The translations under genes were made by a program, and so were the position numbers. This document shows, piece by piece, positions 9,940 through 36,384 of a DNA stretch of 64,000 nt. The first letter of the stretch is position 1. Each line of letters starts with the position of its first letter. This DNA comes from Isoetes taiwanensis (taxonomy: Eukaryota; Streptophyta; Lycopodiopsida; Isoetales; Isoetaceae). The DNA lies in assembly GCA_021234155.1 (NCBI GenBank), contig JAJEKV010000100.1, positions 3,260,116 through 3,324,115 of the forward strand, written 5' to 3'. The notes beneath the pieces are model-generated. The model ran no database searches and was not told the DNA's origin. It was given only the letters and a program-made list of their open reading frames with translations.

Positions 9940-11830
9940 TGATATTCTTCAATTCCACGAGGAGGAAGTCAAAGAAGGATTGCGGCATCTATCTAATGGC
10001 AAGTCTCCTGATCTTCAAGGTTTGCAAGCAGAATTGCTTAAATGGGGGGGTCCGCTATTGCTTCCAATCATCACTACTCTTTTAAATCAAGCTTTGCAAG
10101 AAGGCTTGCCAGAAACTTGGGCTGTCAGCAAGGTCGTACCAATTTACAAAGGTGTGATAAGCATGACCCTTCTAATTATCGCATGATCATGGTAAGTTCC
10201 ATATTTTCAAAGCTCTTAGCCCGGTCTTCTTGAGAAGCGATTGACATCATGGGCGAGCATCTTGGTGTATCGTCTTTGTAGGACAAAGTGTGGCTTTAAG
10301 TCCATGCCATTCTACAATAGACCATATTTTCACATTGCGCATGCTTATTGAACATAGTCGAAGTTTGAAACAAGACCTCTATATATGCTTTGTAGATTTT
10401 ACTTCTGCTTTTGATACAGTACCACGCGAGCTTCTTTAGCGGCCTTTTGCGCACTTGGGGTTCCACAAGATCTTCAAAATGCACGTTTATCGGCTCTATG
10501 AAAGGGTTTTGCTAAATTTCCAGCATCGGTACTCAAATCACTAGCAATATTGAGTTCGACGGGGTTGCCCTTTATCTCCTACACTTTTGGCTTGTACATT
10601 GATCAATTGGAAGAATGGCTTGATAATCATGGCGGCGAGGGTCCACATTTGGCACACTATATCATTAGGCAACTTATGTATCTTGATGATGTTTCACCAC
10701 AGCACATACCGCCGCTAGTATGCAAAGAACATTTACATGCTCGCACGCTTTGCAGTTTACGTGAACACAAAAGTCTGCGTGTTAATCTGCAAAAAGACCA
10801 AGCTTTTGGTAGTTCAATCTTCTCACAATGTTTCCCCTATGCACTATGATAGCCGCTGGGTTGAAGTTGTAGATAGCTACAAATATCTTGGTGTAGAATT
10901 TGCGTAAGAACACACTCGGGAACAATGTATTACCAAAGCGGGTGGTCTGCTTTGGATGGAGAGCACTCTATGCAATGCAAAACAATTGTTTTGTAAGAGA
11001 AATTCATGATTGGCCACGGAAAGCCCACTTGTTTGAGGCTTTGGTAGAGCTGTTTTTCTTGTATGGTTCTCAAGTGTGGGGGCACCCATTAGTGCTAGTG
11101 CTTGGGAGAGCTTGGAGCGGGTGCAAAAGTCCTTTCTCACTTACAGCCTTGGAGTTAAAAGAACGGTGCCCTATGCTATTCTTTTTACAAGAGACAGGTT
11201 TTGGCCTCTTCAACATTACGCCATGAAGCCATCTCCACTATATCCGCAAGGTGCACCACATGGACGATGTTAGGTATCCCGTTCTTGCACTTGCCATGGC
11301 TGAATCTCCTCAAATATTTGAAACGATGTTGGAAAGAGCATTGCACTACATGGTTTTGCACGTTGGGCTGTGCAACCAGAGCAACCTTTACGATGCTTGC
11401 CATTCTGATCCTGAGCTTTTGCAACAATATCTTAATGGTCGTTTTCTCCAAAGATATGGGACGCATTACTTTGGCCCAAGTGAAAACTGGTCATTATCAT
11501 GCACACATAAATCCCACTTTGGCACCGGGGCCCCAAGCTTATTTGCTTGCTTCATTGTCCGGGAACAAGCTTGTAGCTATTGCATCAATTAAGCATACGG
11601 GGTCCCACAGGTGCTACCTGATTGAGACAGATGGGAGCGGCCGCAATTGCCGCGAGAAGCGAGACTATGTGCCTGTTGCCGCCATGAGTTATTGAAGATG
11701 AAAGCCATACTCTTACGAGTTGCCACCGCTTTTGAGATAGTCCTAATCATTTTTCGACCTTAGCATTCCATTCCACGCCTCCACAACTTCTCGGCGCACC
11801 ATCCGTGCATGACTTGGCATTATACATACT
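9940..11830 (+). pseudogene. L1-B reverse transcriptase and C-terminal region (frameshifted)
   Basis: RT signatures in order are: LRHLSNGKSPDLQGLQAELL (about 9980-10040), LNQALQEGLPETW, SNYR-type remnant with IMVSSIFSKLLA, LYICFVDFTSAFDTVPREL (motif A, about 10378-10435), LPFISYTFGLYIDQLEEWL (motif B side), and QLMYLDDVS (motif C, 10670-10696). The last has Leu where LINEs normally have Ala in YADD. The C-terminal part has LFFLYGSQVWG and GPQAYLLAS, and ends near 11830. Several frameshifts mean no single long frame remains. Confidence 0.75.
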
Positions 11831-12044
11831 TGAGGTTCTAGATAAACGTGCGCAAATTACCTAACCCTCGGTAGTCATTATCTAAGCTTGTCTAGTATCA
11901 TCATTCTTTACAAAGGTTTTTCCCTTGAAAACCTTTCGGGCAGTTTTTTTTAATCCTAGTAGTAATGATTGTACTAGCCCATTGTATGGGTCCCATGACC
12001 TATTGGTCTTCGTGGACGTTAAAAAAACTATTCTATTCTATTCT

Positions 12045-14040
12045 ATTGCTAACATGTTTAACATGGCTCTTGAGCAAGGATTTCCACTGGATTGGTGTAA
12101 GAACAGGGCTGTCCCGATACACAAAAGTGGGTCGGGCAACGGTTTAACAATTATCGAACAATTATGGTAAGTAATTTGCTTGCAAAGTTGTTTGCGAATA
12201 TTTTAGAGAAGAAATTAAGTCTATGGGCTGAAAACAATAATAAGAGAGCGGAGTCACAAGCGGGCTTCCGGGCAAATAGATCCACATTAGATCATTTGTT
12301 AGTGCTGAAAACCATTTTTGATAAAATAAAAGGTTCTAGGAAACCTGTATATATGGCATTTGTTGATTTTAGAAAAGCCTTTGACAAAGTACCCCGAGAA
12401 CAATTATGGGACAGGTTAGAAAAGTTGAAAGTGCCACATGAACTTAGAGATGCATTGCAGTCTTGTATGGAAAAGTGCTTGTTCAATTATCAAAGCCATT
12501 CTCTTCCCGAGATTATCCTTGACGATGTCGAGAGTAATATAGGGTAAAAGCAGGGGATGCCCATTATCACCTACATTATTTGGCATGTTTATTGATGGAT
12601 TGGAAGAATGTTTACATACTAACCGGCCCGAGAGGCATGGAGATATATGGGTATGTGGTGCGCCGCTTGATGTATCGAGATGATGTTGTCATGTTTGCCC
12701 GGGGAGAACACATGCGAAAGCACTTAGATGGGCTGGCGGGTTTTACGTGATAAGACGGGCATGCAAGTAAACCTAGACAAGACAAAGATTATGACGGTTA
12801 GGTGTGTTGAAGCAAGAAAATGTTTTCGTGTACAAAGGGGATATAGTTGAAATGTGTGATTCCTATAAGTATTTAGGACTTGTTTTTAGCATGAACCATA
12901 GATGGAATACTTGTATCACTCGGAGAGGATTGATGGGGGCAACGAGCTTTGTATGCATTGCGAGCATGTGCGGAGATCACATCTTTGGTCATGGCATTTA
13001 AAGGTAAAATTGTTTCATCTCTCATGCAGTGTGGTGCTATATGGATGTGAGATTTGGGGCGGGTCTCCCACAATGTTTATGGGATGATATTGAACAGGAC
13101 TTGAAGAAGTTCTTGAGACTAGAATTAGGGGTCAAAGCTCAAACACCATATCCCATGATGCTAGTGGAGAGTGGGCTTATGCCTCTAGAAGGGGAAGCAA
13201 TTGTGAGATGTGTTTAGGTATCTCAAGAAGGTGCTAGATATGGATGACTCAAGAATCACTAAAAAGGCTCTACTATCCAAATGAGTTAAAAGGCTTATTG
13301 CATGATGTAACTAAGTGGCTTGGAAAGTGGGAAATCCAATGGGAGGAAATAATCCAAGTGGACTCGGATTTGAGACAATGGATAATGCAAAGAGTGCACA
13401 GGAAAATGTGGAAGCAACCAAAGACCAAAATGATCTTGTATAGGCGTAATATCAACCCCGACATGGGAGAAGCTAGACACCGAGGGACAATATATCTATA
13501 CGTAAAGAGACATGCAATTTGCAGGATAAGACTTAGCTCACACCACTTGGGTGTGGAGACTGGGAGATGGGGACACATATTACCTAGACATCTGAGATAT
13601 TGCAAATTATGTGACACAGCACAAGTAGAAGATGAAGATCATACATTGTTACGATGTAGTGCTTACAAGGAACTCCGAGCAAAATATGGAATTCAGTATG
13701 AGGATCTCCCTTCATTCTTTATGCTACATGGTGACAGGGAAGTATCTGATTGAGTTGCTACAAATTAGAGATACATATCTAGAATCTCAACCAGTGGATG
13801 TAGATACGGAGATTTTGAGCGAGAGTGATGAGCTAGATGAGGACTCGGAAACTCATCTATTGTTTTATGACATTGATATTCACACGGGGGATGACTCCGG
13901 GCATCGAGAGCTGTTGGATAGGCATATGCACTCTTTATTCCTTGATCCACACCGTACATAAAGTTCCTCGTTTGTGGGGTATGCATATACAAAAATTGCT
14001 ATACTGTATACGAAGATTTATAAAATACTATAAGATTTGA
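12045..14040 (+). pseudogene. L1-A reverse transcriptase and C-terminal domain (continuation)
   Basis: This continues the L1-A ORF2 interrupted at 7754. Motifs are MALEQGFPLDWCKNRAVPIHKSG, SQAGFRANRSTLDHL, MAFVDFRKAFDKVPREQLW (motif A), GMPLSPTLFGMFIDGLEE (motif B) and LMYRDDVVMF (motif C, 12668-12697; Arg in place of Ala). The C-terminal part has CDSYKYLGLVFS, LRLELGVKAQTPYPMML and RIRLSSHHLGVETGRWGHI. It ends in a full CCHC finger CKLCDTAQVEDEDHTLLRC (about 13607-13663). Frame breaks lie near 12160, 12545, 12690, 13000 and 13215. An acidic tail (SESDELDEDSE) precedes the 3' end. Confidence 0.8.
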
Positions 14041-20541
<6,501 letters not shown>

Positions 20542-20575
20542 CTTTACAAGCAATAATAACTGAACGAAGTAATAC

Positions 20576-21086
20576 GATGTGGAGGCAGCCCAAACTAAGA
20601 TGATCTTACATACAAATAGAAGCAAATCCGAAATTTGGCGCCATCTACGCTACGATGTTTGGCTGAGGGCATTTCTATCTGCGAGGATCGTCTTAGCTCC
20701 CACCATTTGGGGGTAGAAGTGGGAGAATGAGGGGGCATATCCTTCCGAGATCAAAGATCTTGCAAAGGTATGTGTCTCAAACGGTGGAGGATGAAGATCA
20801 TACATTGCTTCGTCTAGGAGCCTATGAAGCAATTAGGGAATGGCTTAAGGCCTTCGTATAGCGATCACCCACTCTTTTGCATAGCAATGATATGTTGGGA
20901 AAATATTTGATTGAACTTCTCCAACATAAGGATCACGCTATTCAGGGTTTTCTCATGTGTTGATATTCGAATAGTTTGTTTGGGTGAGGTGAACTAAGGT
21001 AGAAGTTGGAAACTCATCATTATTTTATGAAGATGTTTGAGGTGGTTTTGTCTAATAGGCCTTTGGGGGCCTCCCATGAACATAAT

Positions 21087-21089
<3 letters not shown>
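20576..21089 (+). pseudogene. L1-A LINE 3' fragment, copy c (duplication junction)
   Basis: Begins abruptly at GTGGAGGCAGCCCAAAC, matching 5680 onward, and ends with a variant of the family motif (GGCCTTTGGGGGCCTCCCA) and AATAAA before a CT array. It is more altered than copies a and b, and no long frame remains. Confidence 0.75.
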
Positions 21090-21159
<70 letters not shown>

Positions 21160-21172
21160 CTCCTCCCTCTCC
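21090..21172. repeat. (CT)n microsatellite, interrupted
   Basis: CT units with a few extra C bases (near 21133 and 21159-21172). It corresponds to the array at 6211-6282. Confidence 0.95.
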
Positions 21173-24100
21173 TCTCACTGTTTAGACAGAGCATTCAGGG
21201 AGGCCTTGCAGGGTGTTGTCCACGGAACATCAATAGATTGACCGATGCGTGGGTGTATGCAAAATCTGGTGGCTGGAGTACGTTTTGTTTTGTGGAGACC
21301 AAGAGCATGATTTATTGCATTCTGGGACATAGCGGGATTTGATTTAGTATATTACGTCCACATAATAAGAGATTTAGAGATAAAGATATGGAAATGGAGG
21401 AATAGCATGTTTAAGCAGAACCCGGTTGTAGGAGCACGATCCGGGGTGTGAAGAAGGAGACGAGAAATGGACAATATATTTGGTTTGGATAAAGGGAAAT
21501 TCTCTCTATTACATGGTATGTTATTTTTGCTCTAAACATGTGAAAACGAGGGAAGCGGATGCCTCTCACGGATGATCTATTCTTTTTCACTAGAACAAAG
21601 ACATTATGAGTTTTCAAAGAGGAAAGGGAAAAGAAATAATATTTGGCGGAGATTTCAAGCTACTTGGAGACCCGAGGGTAATTTACAAACATCAGATGCT
21701 TACAGGGGAGATGAAGATCCACTATGAAGCGGAATCAATGGATGAAACTTGATCTTGCATTATGTGGCAAAAAGTAGAGAGTCTAGAGGCTTAGTGATCA
21801 CTAAGACAGGTAGACAACTCATTAGTCTTTCTGCATGAGTGCTAATCTGTAATCGTAATGGATTAAAGTAGATTCCCTAGCTCTATAAAAATACGTAATA
21901 AGTTCTAGGAGAATGCGATTGGATTATCTAGTCATGAAGATACAATATCAGTTGGAAAATTCATGGTAGGAAGATGAATTGAATCGATCATAATCCTTTG
22001 TGCTTTAGGCCGAGTGCTATGCAATACTGAGGAATGATGCTCTCTAAAAAGCGAGGAAATATTGGCTAAATCAGCATTGCATATCTAATCTGTGAGTAAG
22101 AGTTGGACAAAAGGTAACAAACAAAGTATGGGATGGATTCGTTAAGACCCGAATAGACCAGCAATTGATTGAGGTTTTAGAGGAGGCTGCAGCCAGAAAT
22201 ATTCATCACATAGAGCATTGAAGGGGTTACCATGCAAGGCATGGTTTGATAAGAATAATAGCATTGATGCTAAAGGAGGCGGTGGAAGAAGAGTGACCGA
22301 CATGGAAAAAACATGCAAGCGAAATATAAGAGATTGGTTAAGTAGCAAGAAGAGATATTAGGAGGCAAAGGCAACAAATCTTATGCCAAAGGTATTTGGA
22401 AGAACCTAAGTCATTTTGGAATGCACTTAAAAGCATAAGCAAAGGAAGTGCCATTAGATCTGCCGAGGATCTGGGGCATCATGGTCTCATGTATCTTAGT
22501 GATGATGTAGATGACATGACCAGCCATGGGAGATGGAAGCCATGCTGATCGAGGAAGAAAAGTGCGATGGGGATAGCTTGCTTGGCAAATGGTAAAGCAC
22601 CCGGACTTACATGGGATGTGTCGAGGGCATCTTAAATGGGCTGGTCCCATCTTGCATCGGTGAGATCCATACCTGGATTCATCCTCCCCCAATTTCAAAA
22701 CTCTCATGTAACAGGTTTTGCATCTACATCGCATCTATATCGCTTTCGTATTAGTAGAATACATTGATAAGCACAACCGTCCGATTGTATTATCGGTAAT
22801 TCGTGGCATGCGGGAAGAAAACATCGAGGACTTGCAATGAAGGTATAGACTTTGGTGTTAGCTAAATTGGACTTCACAACACCAGTTGTTGTCACTACTG
22901 CACATAGGGTTGGAGCATTGCATCCCACCACCGGCGCATAGTGAAATTTCTGATTTACAAAATTTGGTACTAAAATGGATATCCTCAAAGCTGGGCCAAA
23001 ACAATTGAAGGGACATCTCTATACGGATTTTGATCTTACTAAGTCCCAGCAGGTTAGCGGGCCCGAATTGCAAAAGGTCCATGAGCATTCAAAGAGAATG
23101 GTGGTAAAAACTGCAGCGATTAGGTGAAAACTTCGTATTTTACACCATCACATGCAACCTTTGCTGGCGTCTTTCATCATGCTTTCGAGGGCCACTCATC
23201 TGCTGGTGTTAAGTCCATTCTCCCATTTCCCATGCATACCACCCAATCTGCAATCTTTCGTATGTTGTTCCATCTTACGCACCCACCACTTCTTCTTACG
23301 CTCAAGGCCATTCCTCATGATGTTGTTGCTAATGGTACCCTTGATCTTTTTGCTTTCCTTTGGCGATATGTTTTTGCCCTGGCGCATTTGCGCCCCTCTA
23401 TTGCTCCGGCCTCCTCGGTTAAGCGATCATACCTCAAATGTACCTTCTAGGAAATGTGCCTTGGTTGGTGTCACGGAATTGTCGAGGTTTTCCACTGGCG
23501 TAAAGGTGATGGCTTGAATCCATTGCAAAAGATATGGATATCATTACGCTTTGGAAGCGTGGGAGCATTGATAAGCGGCTACCTCATTTCTGAGGGCTAT
23601 CAATTCTTTTCATTATTTAATGAATGTCATGAACCTTGAGGTTGCGGTGGAGTTGCTTGCTATTTCAAAGGATGTCCTTGCTCCATATATCCGCGCTTCA
23701 TAAAGGCTGATAGATATAATCGCTACATGTGGATCAAACTTCATTGCCACAATAGTAGTACCATTTTTGTTCTGCACATTACTTCCACCTACATCATCAC
23801 CTTTTTTATGATGAATATGATGTAATTTTCATGATGATCCTTATGGTGATCTTTATGATGACATTGCTCAATTCAAGCGGTTGGGGCATGTTATCCTTCT
23901 TGGTGATTTCAATGCCGCTTTGCTGAAATGCAAGTACGCTCAACTCATACTTGAGGATGTTCGTGACCCTTTATGGATGTGCGCTAATGATACGATCTTT
24001 CCACGTTCATGCTTTGATGCTAATAAACCCGTCTCAACATTTGGAAGGAGCTCATCCGGTTATTGTTGAAGTCTTTGAGATGGTACTTTGTAATGGCTTA

Positions 24101-27100
24101 GAGCAATGGCCACACTCTAAAGGTATTACATCGCAGGCGGGGGGATGAGGTGGTGGTACTAGTGTTGTTGATTATGTCATTTCCCAAATTGCAAGCCTTG
24201 GATCTCATTTCAGATTTTGAATTGGCACAAGGCATAGAATGAGGAGATAAAATCAGTCACTATCCACTTTATTTGTCATTAAAGTGGCGGCTTCCACCTC
24301 TTCAACCCATTGCTATCGGGCTCTGTCCCTCGCATTAAAACGACTTATTCTAGATCTTTTTGAATATGAGCGGACGGTAAGCTCTGGCGGCTTGCGGTAT
24401 TTTGGATACCCAACTCTTCAAAGTAATGTCGGCATTTGCGATACTTTGCTTAGACCTTGCATCTCTTGCTTTGGTACCGCATTACCGGTGTTTGCTCATC
24501 TTTGGTAGGAAATCCTTTCTAGAAATGCACGGTTTGATGAAGACTGGCGACTTAAAAAACAATTCGCGAATGATAGTTGAGCGGATCGCGACATAATGCC
24601 ATTCATAATTATAAGTGTTTTGAAGCATAAAGAAAGCGGCTTTGTTCTTTGAGCACCGAAGCAAAATGTTTGAATTGCGCTTACGTGAACCTCCTCGGAC
24701 CTTCTGGCAAAATATTATATCGACCACCTCCTACCCTTGGACATATTTCTATCGGCAATGGGATGGCGATTGGTCCACTTATATGATCATCACAGGGGTC
24801 CTTAATTACGTGCCTCCTTTGGTAGGTGATATTCTTCAATTCCACCGAGAGGAGGAAGTCAAAAGAAGGATTGCGGCATCTATCTAATGCAAATCTCTCG
24901 ATCTTCAAAGGTTTGCAAAAGCGAAATTGCTTAAATGGGGGTCGCTATTGGCAATCATCACTACTCTTTTAAATCAAGCTTTGCAAGAAGGCTTGCGAAA
25001 CTTGAATTTTGTCGGCAAGGTCGTTACCAATTTACAAAGCGGTGATAAGCATGACCCTTCTAATTATCGCATGATCATGGTAAAGTTCCATATTTTTCAA
25101 AGCTCTTAGCCCGATCTTGCGGCGGTTGACATCATGCGTGAGAACATCTCTTGAATTATGCGTCTTTGTAGAGACGGCGAGGGCTTTTCGTCCATGCCAT
25201 TCTACAATAGACCATATTTTCACATTGCGCATGCTTATTGAACATAGTCGAAGTTTGAAACAAGACCTCTATATATGCTTTGTAGATTTTACTTACGCTT
25301 TTGATCTGTACCACTTGCTGAGCTTCTTTGGCGGCGCTTGCGAGGCACAGGGTTCCACAAGATCTTCAAAATGCGGTTTATCGGCTCTATGAAAGGGTTT
25401 TGCTAAATTTCCAGCATCGGGTACTCAAATCACTAGCAATATTGGAGTTAAAGGGGTTGCCCTTTATCTCCTACACTTTTGGCTTGTACATTGATCAATT
25501 GGAAGAATGAGCGATAATCATGGCGGTGAGGAGGTCCACATTTGGCACACACTATATCATTAGGCAACTTATGTATCGCATTGATGTTTCCTTCTAGCAC
25601 ATACCCATTTGCTAGTATGCGGCAACATTTACATGCTCTGCCCACGGTTTGTGAGAACCGCAGTCTGCGTGTTAATCGCAAAAGACCAAGCTTTTGGTAG
25701 TTCAATCTTTCGTCACAATGTTCCCCTATGCACTATGATAGCAGCGAAGTTGAAGTTGTAGATAGCTTCAAAGTATCTTGGTGTAGAGGTCTGCAAGAAC
25801 ACACTCACGGGAGAGTGTATTACCAAGGGTGGCTCTTTGGATGGGAGAGCACTCTATGCAATGCAAAACAATTGTTTTCGGCGCAGAAATTCATGATTAT
25901 TACGGAAAGCCCACTTGTTTGGGGCTTTGGTAGAGCTTTGTTTCTTGTATGGTTACGAAGTGTGGGGGCACGCCATTAGTGCTAGTGCTTGGGAGAGCTT
26001 GGAGGCGGGTGCAAAAGTCCTTTCTCACTTCACAGACCTTGGAGTTAAAGAAGCGTTGCCCTATCTTTATTCTTTTACAAAGAGGCAGGTTTTGGCCTCT
26101 TCAACATTACGCCATGAAGCGCCATCTCCACTATATCACGCAAGGTGCACCACATGGGCGATGTTGGGTATCTGTTCTTGCACTTGCCATGGCTGAATCT
26201 CCTCAAGCGTTTGAAGCGATGTTGGAAGAGCATTGCACTACATGGTTTTGCCGCGTTGGGCTGTGCAACGCTGAGCACTGCGATGCTTGCAGGTTCGATC
26301 TTTGAGCTTTGCAACAATATCTTAATGGTGGTTTTTTCTCAAAAGATATGGGGCCTTGATTACTTTGGCCCAAGTGAAAACTGCGGTCATTATCATGCAC
26401 ACATAAATCCCACTTTGGCACAGGGCCCCAAGCTTATTGCTTGCTTCATTGTCGGGGAACAAGCTTGTAGCTATTGCATCAATTATACGGGGTCCCACGT
26501 CTCGGGATTGAGGCGGTAGATGGGGCGGCGCAATTGCCGCGGCGCGAGACTATGTGCCTGTTGCCCGATTACAGGTTATTGAAGATGAAAGCCATACTCT
26601 TCAACGGTTGCCCTGCTTTTGAGATAGTCAGGAATCATTTTTTCCCGACCTTAGCATTCCATTCCACGCTTCCACAACTTCTCGGCACCATCGTGCATGA
26701 CTTGGCATTATACATACTTGCGGGTTCTAGATAAGCGTGCGCAATGCTTGAACCCTCGGTAGTCATTATCTAAGCTTGTCTAGTATCATCATTCGCAAAG
26801 GTTTTCCCTTGAAAACCTTCGAGGGCAGGTTTTTAATCCTAGTAGTAATGAGTTGTGCTAGCCCATTAATATGGGTCCCATGACCTATTGGTCTTGTGGG
26901 CGTTAAAAAACTATTCTATTCTATTCTATTGCTAACATGTTTTAACTTGGCTCAAGTTTCCTTTGGATTGGTGTAAACGAGGGCTGTCGATACACAAAAG
27001 TGGATTAGATTGAGGAAGCAGCGAACAATTATCGAACAATTATGGTAAAGTAATTTGCTTGCAAGTTGTTTTGCCGAATATTTTAAAGAAGAAATTAAGT

Positions 27101-28940
27101 CTATGGGCTGAAAACAATAATAATAAGAGCCCCGAGTCACTGGCGGGCTTCAGGGCAAAATAGATCCACATTAGATCATTTGTTAGTGCTGAAAACCATT
27201 TTTGATAAAATAAAAGGTTCTAGGAAACCTGTATATATGGCATTTGTTGATTTAAGAAAAGCCTTTGACAAAGTACCAGAGAACAATTATGGGACAGGTT
27301 AGAAAAGTTGAAAGTGCCACATGAACTTAGAGATGCGGTACAGGTCTTGTATGGAAAAGTGCTTGTTCAATTATCAAAGCCATTCTCTGAGATTATCCTT
27401 GATTATTCGAGTGTAGTAATAGGGGGTAAAGCGAGGGGATGCCATTATCACCTACATTATTTGGCATTTTTATTGATGGATTGGAAGAATGTTTACATAC
27501 TAGCCGGGGAGGCATGGAGATATATGGGTATGTGGATGCTTTTGTTGTTGATGTATGCGATGATGTTGTCATGTTTGCCCGGCGAGAGAACACATGCGGA
27601 AGCACTTGCTTAGATGGGTGGCGGGTTTACGTGATAAAGGCCGGGCATGCAAGTAAAACCTAGACAAGACAAAGATTATGGCCCGGTGGGGTGTGTTGAA
27701 GCAAGAAAATGTTTTTCAAGGTACAAAGGGATATAGTTGAAATGTGTGATTCCTATAAGTATTTAGGACTTGTTTTTAGCGCAACCATAGATGGAATACT
27801 TGTATCACTCGGAGGGAGGATTGATGGGGCCGCGAGCTTTGTATGCATTGCAGAGCATGTCGCGAGGGAGATCACATCTTTGGTCATGGCATTTAAAAGT
27901 GTAAAAAATTGTTTCTCTGCAAATGCGAGTGTGGTGCTATATGGATGTGAGATTTGGGGGCCAGGTCTCCCACAATGTTTTATGGGATGATATTGAACGG
28001 GACTTGAAGAAGTTCTTGAGACTAGAATTAGGGGTCAAAGCTCAAACACCATATCCCATGATGCTAGTGGAGAGTGGGCTTATGCCTCTAGAAGGGGAAG
28101 CAATTGTGAGATGTGTTTATTGTATCTCAAGAAGGTGCTAGATATGGATGACTCAGAATCACTAAAGGCTCTACTATCGTGAGTTAAAAGGCTTATTGCA
28201 TGAACCTAACTAAGTGGCTTGGAAAGTGGGAAATCCAGTGGGAGGAAATAATCAGTGGACTCGGATTTGAGACAATGGATAATGCAAAGAGTGCCGCCGA
28301 GGAAAATGTGGAAACAACCAAAGACCAAAATGATCTTGTATAGGCGGAATATCAACCACGACATGGGAAGCTAGACACACGAGGGACAATATATCTATCT
28401 GAAAGACATGCAATTTCGAGGATAAGACTTAGCTCTCACACCACTTGGGTGTAGGCCCCAGGAGATGGGGACACATATTACCTAGACATCCGAGATATTG
28501 CAAATTATGTGACCACTGACACAAGTAGAAGATGAAGATCATACATTGTTACGATGTAGTGCTTACCGGGAACTCAGAGCAAAATATGGAATTGGTATGA
28601 GGATCTCCCTTCATTCTTTATGCTACATGCGGACAGTATGGAGTTGAGTTGCTACAAATTAGAGATACATATCTAGAATCTCAACCGGTGGATGTGAATC
28701 TTGCGAGATTTTTGGCGAGTGATGATGAGCTAGATGAGGACTGGAAACTCATCTATTGTTTTATGACATTGATATTCACTGGGGGGATGACTCAGGGCAT
28801 CGAGAAGGCTGTTGGATAGGCATATGCACTCTTTATTCCTTGATCCACACCGTACATAAAAAGTTCCTCGTTTGGGGTATGCATATACAAAATTGCTATC
28901 TTGTATCACGAAGATTTATAAAATACTATAAGATTTGAAG
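21173..28940 (+). mobile_element. L1-A LINE body with nested L1-B (duplication copy 2)
   Basis: Second copy of 6283-14040. The endonuclease and RT start lie at about 21225-22661, L1-B at 22662-26927, and the L1-A RT and C-terminal part at 26928-28850. Recognisable pieces include MAFVDLRKAFDKVP-like sequence (about 27238-27280) and LRLELGVKAQTPYPMML (28014-28064). No long frame survives. Many differences from copy 1 are small indels or multi-base changes at CHG triplets, so apparent decay is partly suspect. At motif C it reads LMYAMMLS in the shifted frame where copy 1 has LMYRDDVV. Confidence 0.8.
22662..26927 (+). mobile_element. L1-B LINE nested in L1-A (copy 2)
   Basis: Same insertion as 7755-12044, with the same junctions (after CTTGCATCGGT on the left, after the ATTCT pentamer tail on the right). 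Fragments recognised are VILLGDFNA (about 23893), LYICFVDFTYAFD (25270-25308) and LPFISYTFGLYIDQLEE (25459-25509). Motif C (25571-25590) reads TATCGCATTGATG where copy 1 has TATCTTGATGATG. Confidence 0.75.
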
Positions 28941-35798
<6,858 letters not shown>

Positions 35799-35803
35799 TA
35801 AGG
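35799..35803. other. Target-site duplication, left (TAAGG)
   Basis: TAAGG directly before the 5' LTR. The matching copy is at 46306-46310. The unoccupied sister sites near 49661 and 53013 have a single TAAGG. Confidence 0.92.
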
Positions 35804-36384
35804 TGTTAGTCCTGTGCCTCTGATGTGGGGACTATTCATCCTCTGACGGAACGAGGTCAAGCTCAAGGATCCTCCCGGTCAACCACGGGTCCGGACATCC
35901 AAGGCTCCATGAAGACTAAGCGGCGAGACCCACCTTGATCAAAGCCTTTGGTACATCAACAAAGCGCCCTTTCGGACAAGTGACGGCCGTCCTTGCCAGC
36001 GTCGGCGTCAGCGTGATTCTAGGCACTTCAAGAGCACCGCCCAACATTCCTGCAAATCAGGCCTCCTTCGAGAGTCGGCACAGAGATCGGTCAGTGTCTA
36101 TATTGGGCCCAAGGCCATTGTACTATATATATGAGTAGAGTTAGCTCATAAGTTTTTTAGATGAGTTTTGAGTCTTGTCTCCTTTCGGTTTTTCTCTCTA
36201 TTACGAGAGCTCATGTATTTTCATCATTGATATCAAGGAAGCTTATCATCTTTCTCTCATTTGTTACGTTCTCTTCTTTTTCTTCTCAAACAAATCCCGT
36301 GACATAGTCCCCGGACTCTCTGTTAGATCCCGGGTCCTCCACGAGAGGGCTGTCTTCAGGGTTCCCGAACCCGGACCCCAAACA
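35804..36384 (+). repeat. 5' LTR
   Basis: TGTTAGTC ... CCCCAAACA. It contains a likely promoter region (TACTATATATATGAG, about 36121-36135). Differences from the 3' LTR are mostly at CAG/CCG (for example CCTCCCGGTCAA versus CCTCAGTCAA, GTCCGGACAT versus GTCAGACAT). Confidence 0.92.

Larger units (their letters stand above)
7755..12044 (+). mobile_element. L1-B LINE nested in L1-A (copy 1)
   Basis: This 4.3 kb LINE lies in the same orientation inside the RT of L1-A. It contains an ORF1 remnant, an endonuclease, an RT and a C-terminal region. It ends in a short pentamer tail of ATTCT units at 12027-12044 after a short A-run. It starts abruptly within ORF1, so it looks 5'-truncated. I see no clear target-site duplication. 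The identical insertion is present in the second copy (22662-26927), so it predates the 14.9 kb duplication. Confidence 0.8.
6283..14040 (+). mobile_element. L1-A LINE body (duplication copy 1), split by nested L1-B
   Basis: The endonuclease and first RT part lie at 6313-7754. The rest of the RT and the C-terminal domain lie at 12045-13960, with 7755-12044 occupied by another LINE. Across the gap the frame goes from GPILHPV to ANMFNMALEQGFPLDW, which is continuous in LINE alignments. No ORF1 is present upstream, where a CT array stands instead, so the element is 5'-truncated or begins there. The 3' boundary near 14040 is approximate. Confidence 0.8.

Noticed and set aside
7755-12044. Target-site duplication for L1-B
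   Set aside because: Sequences on both sides of the insertion (CTTGCATCCGGT and TTGCTAACATG) do not match each other; no duplication can be claimed.
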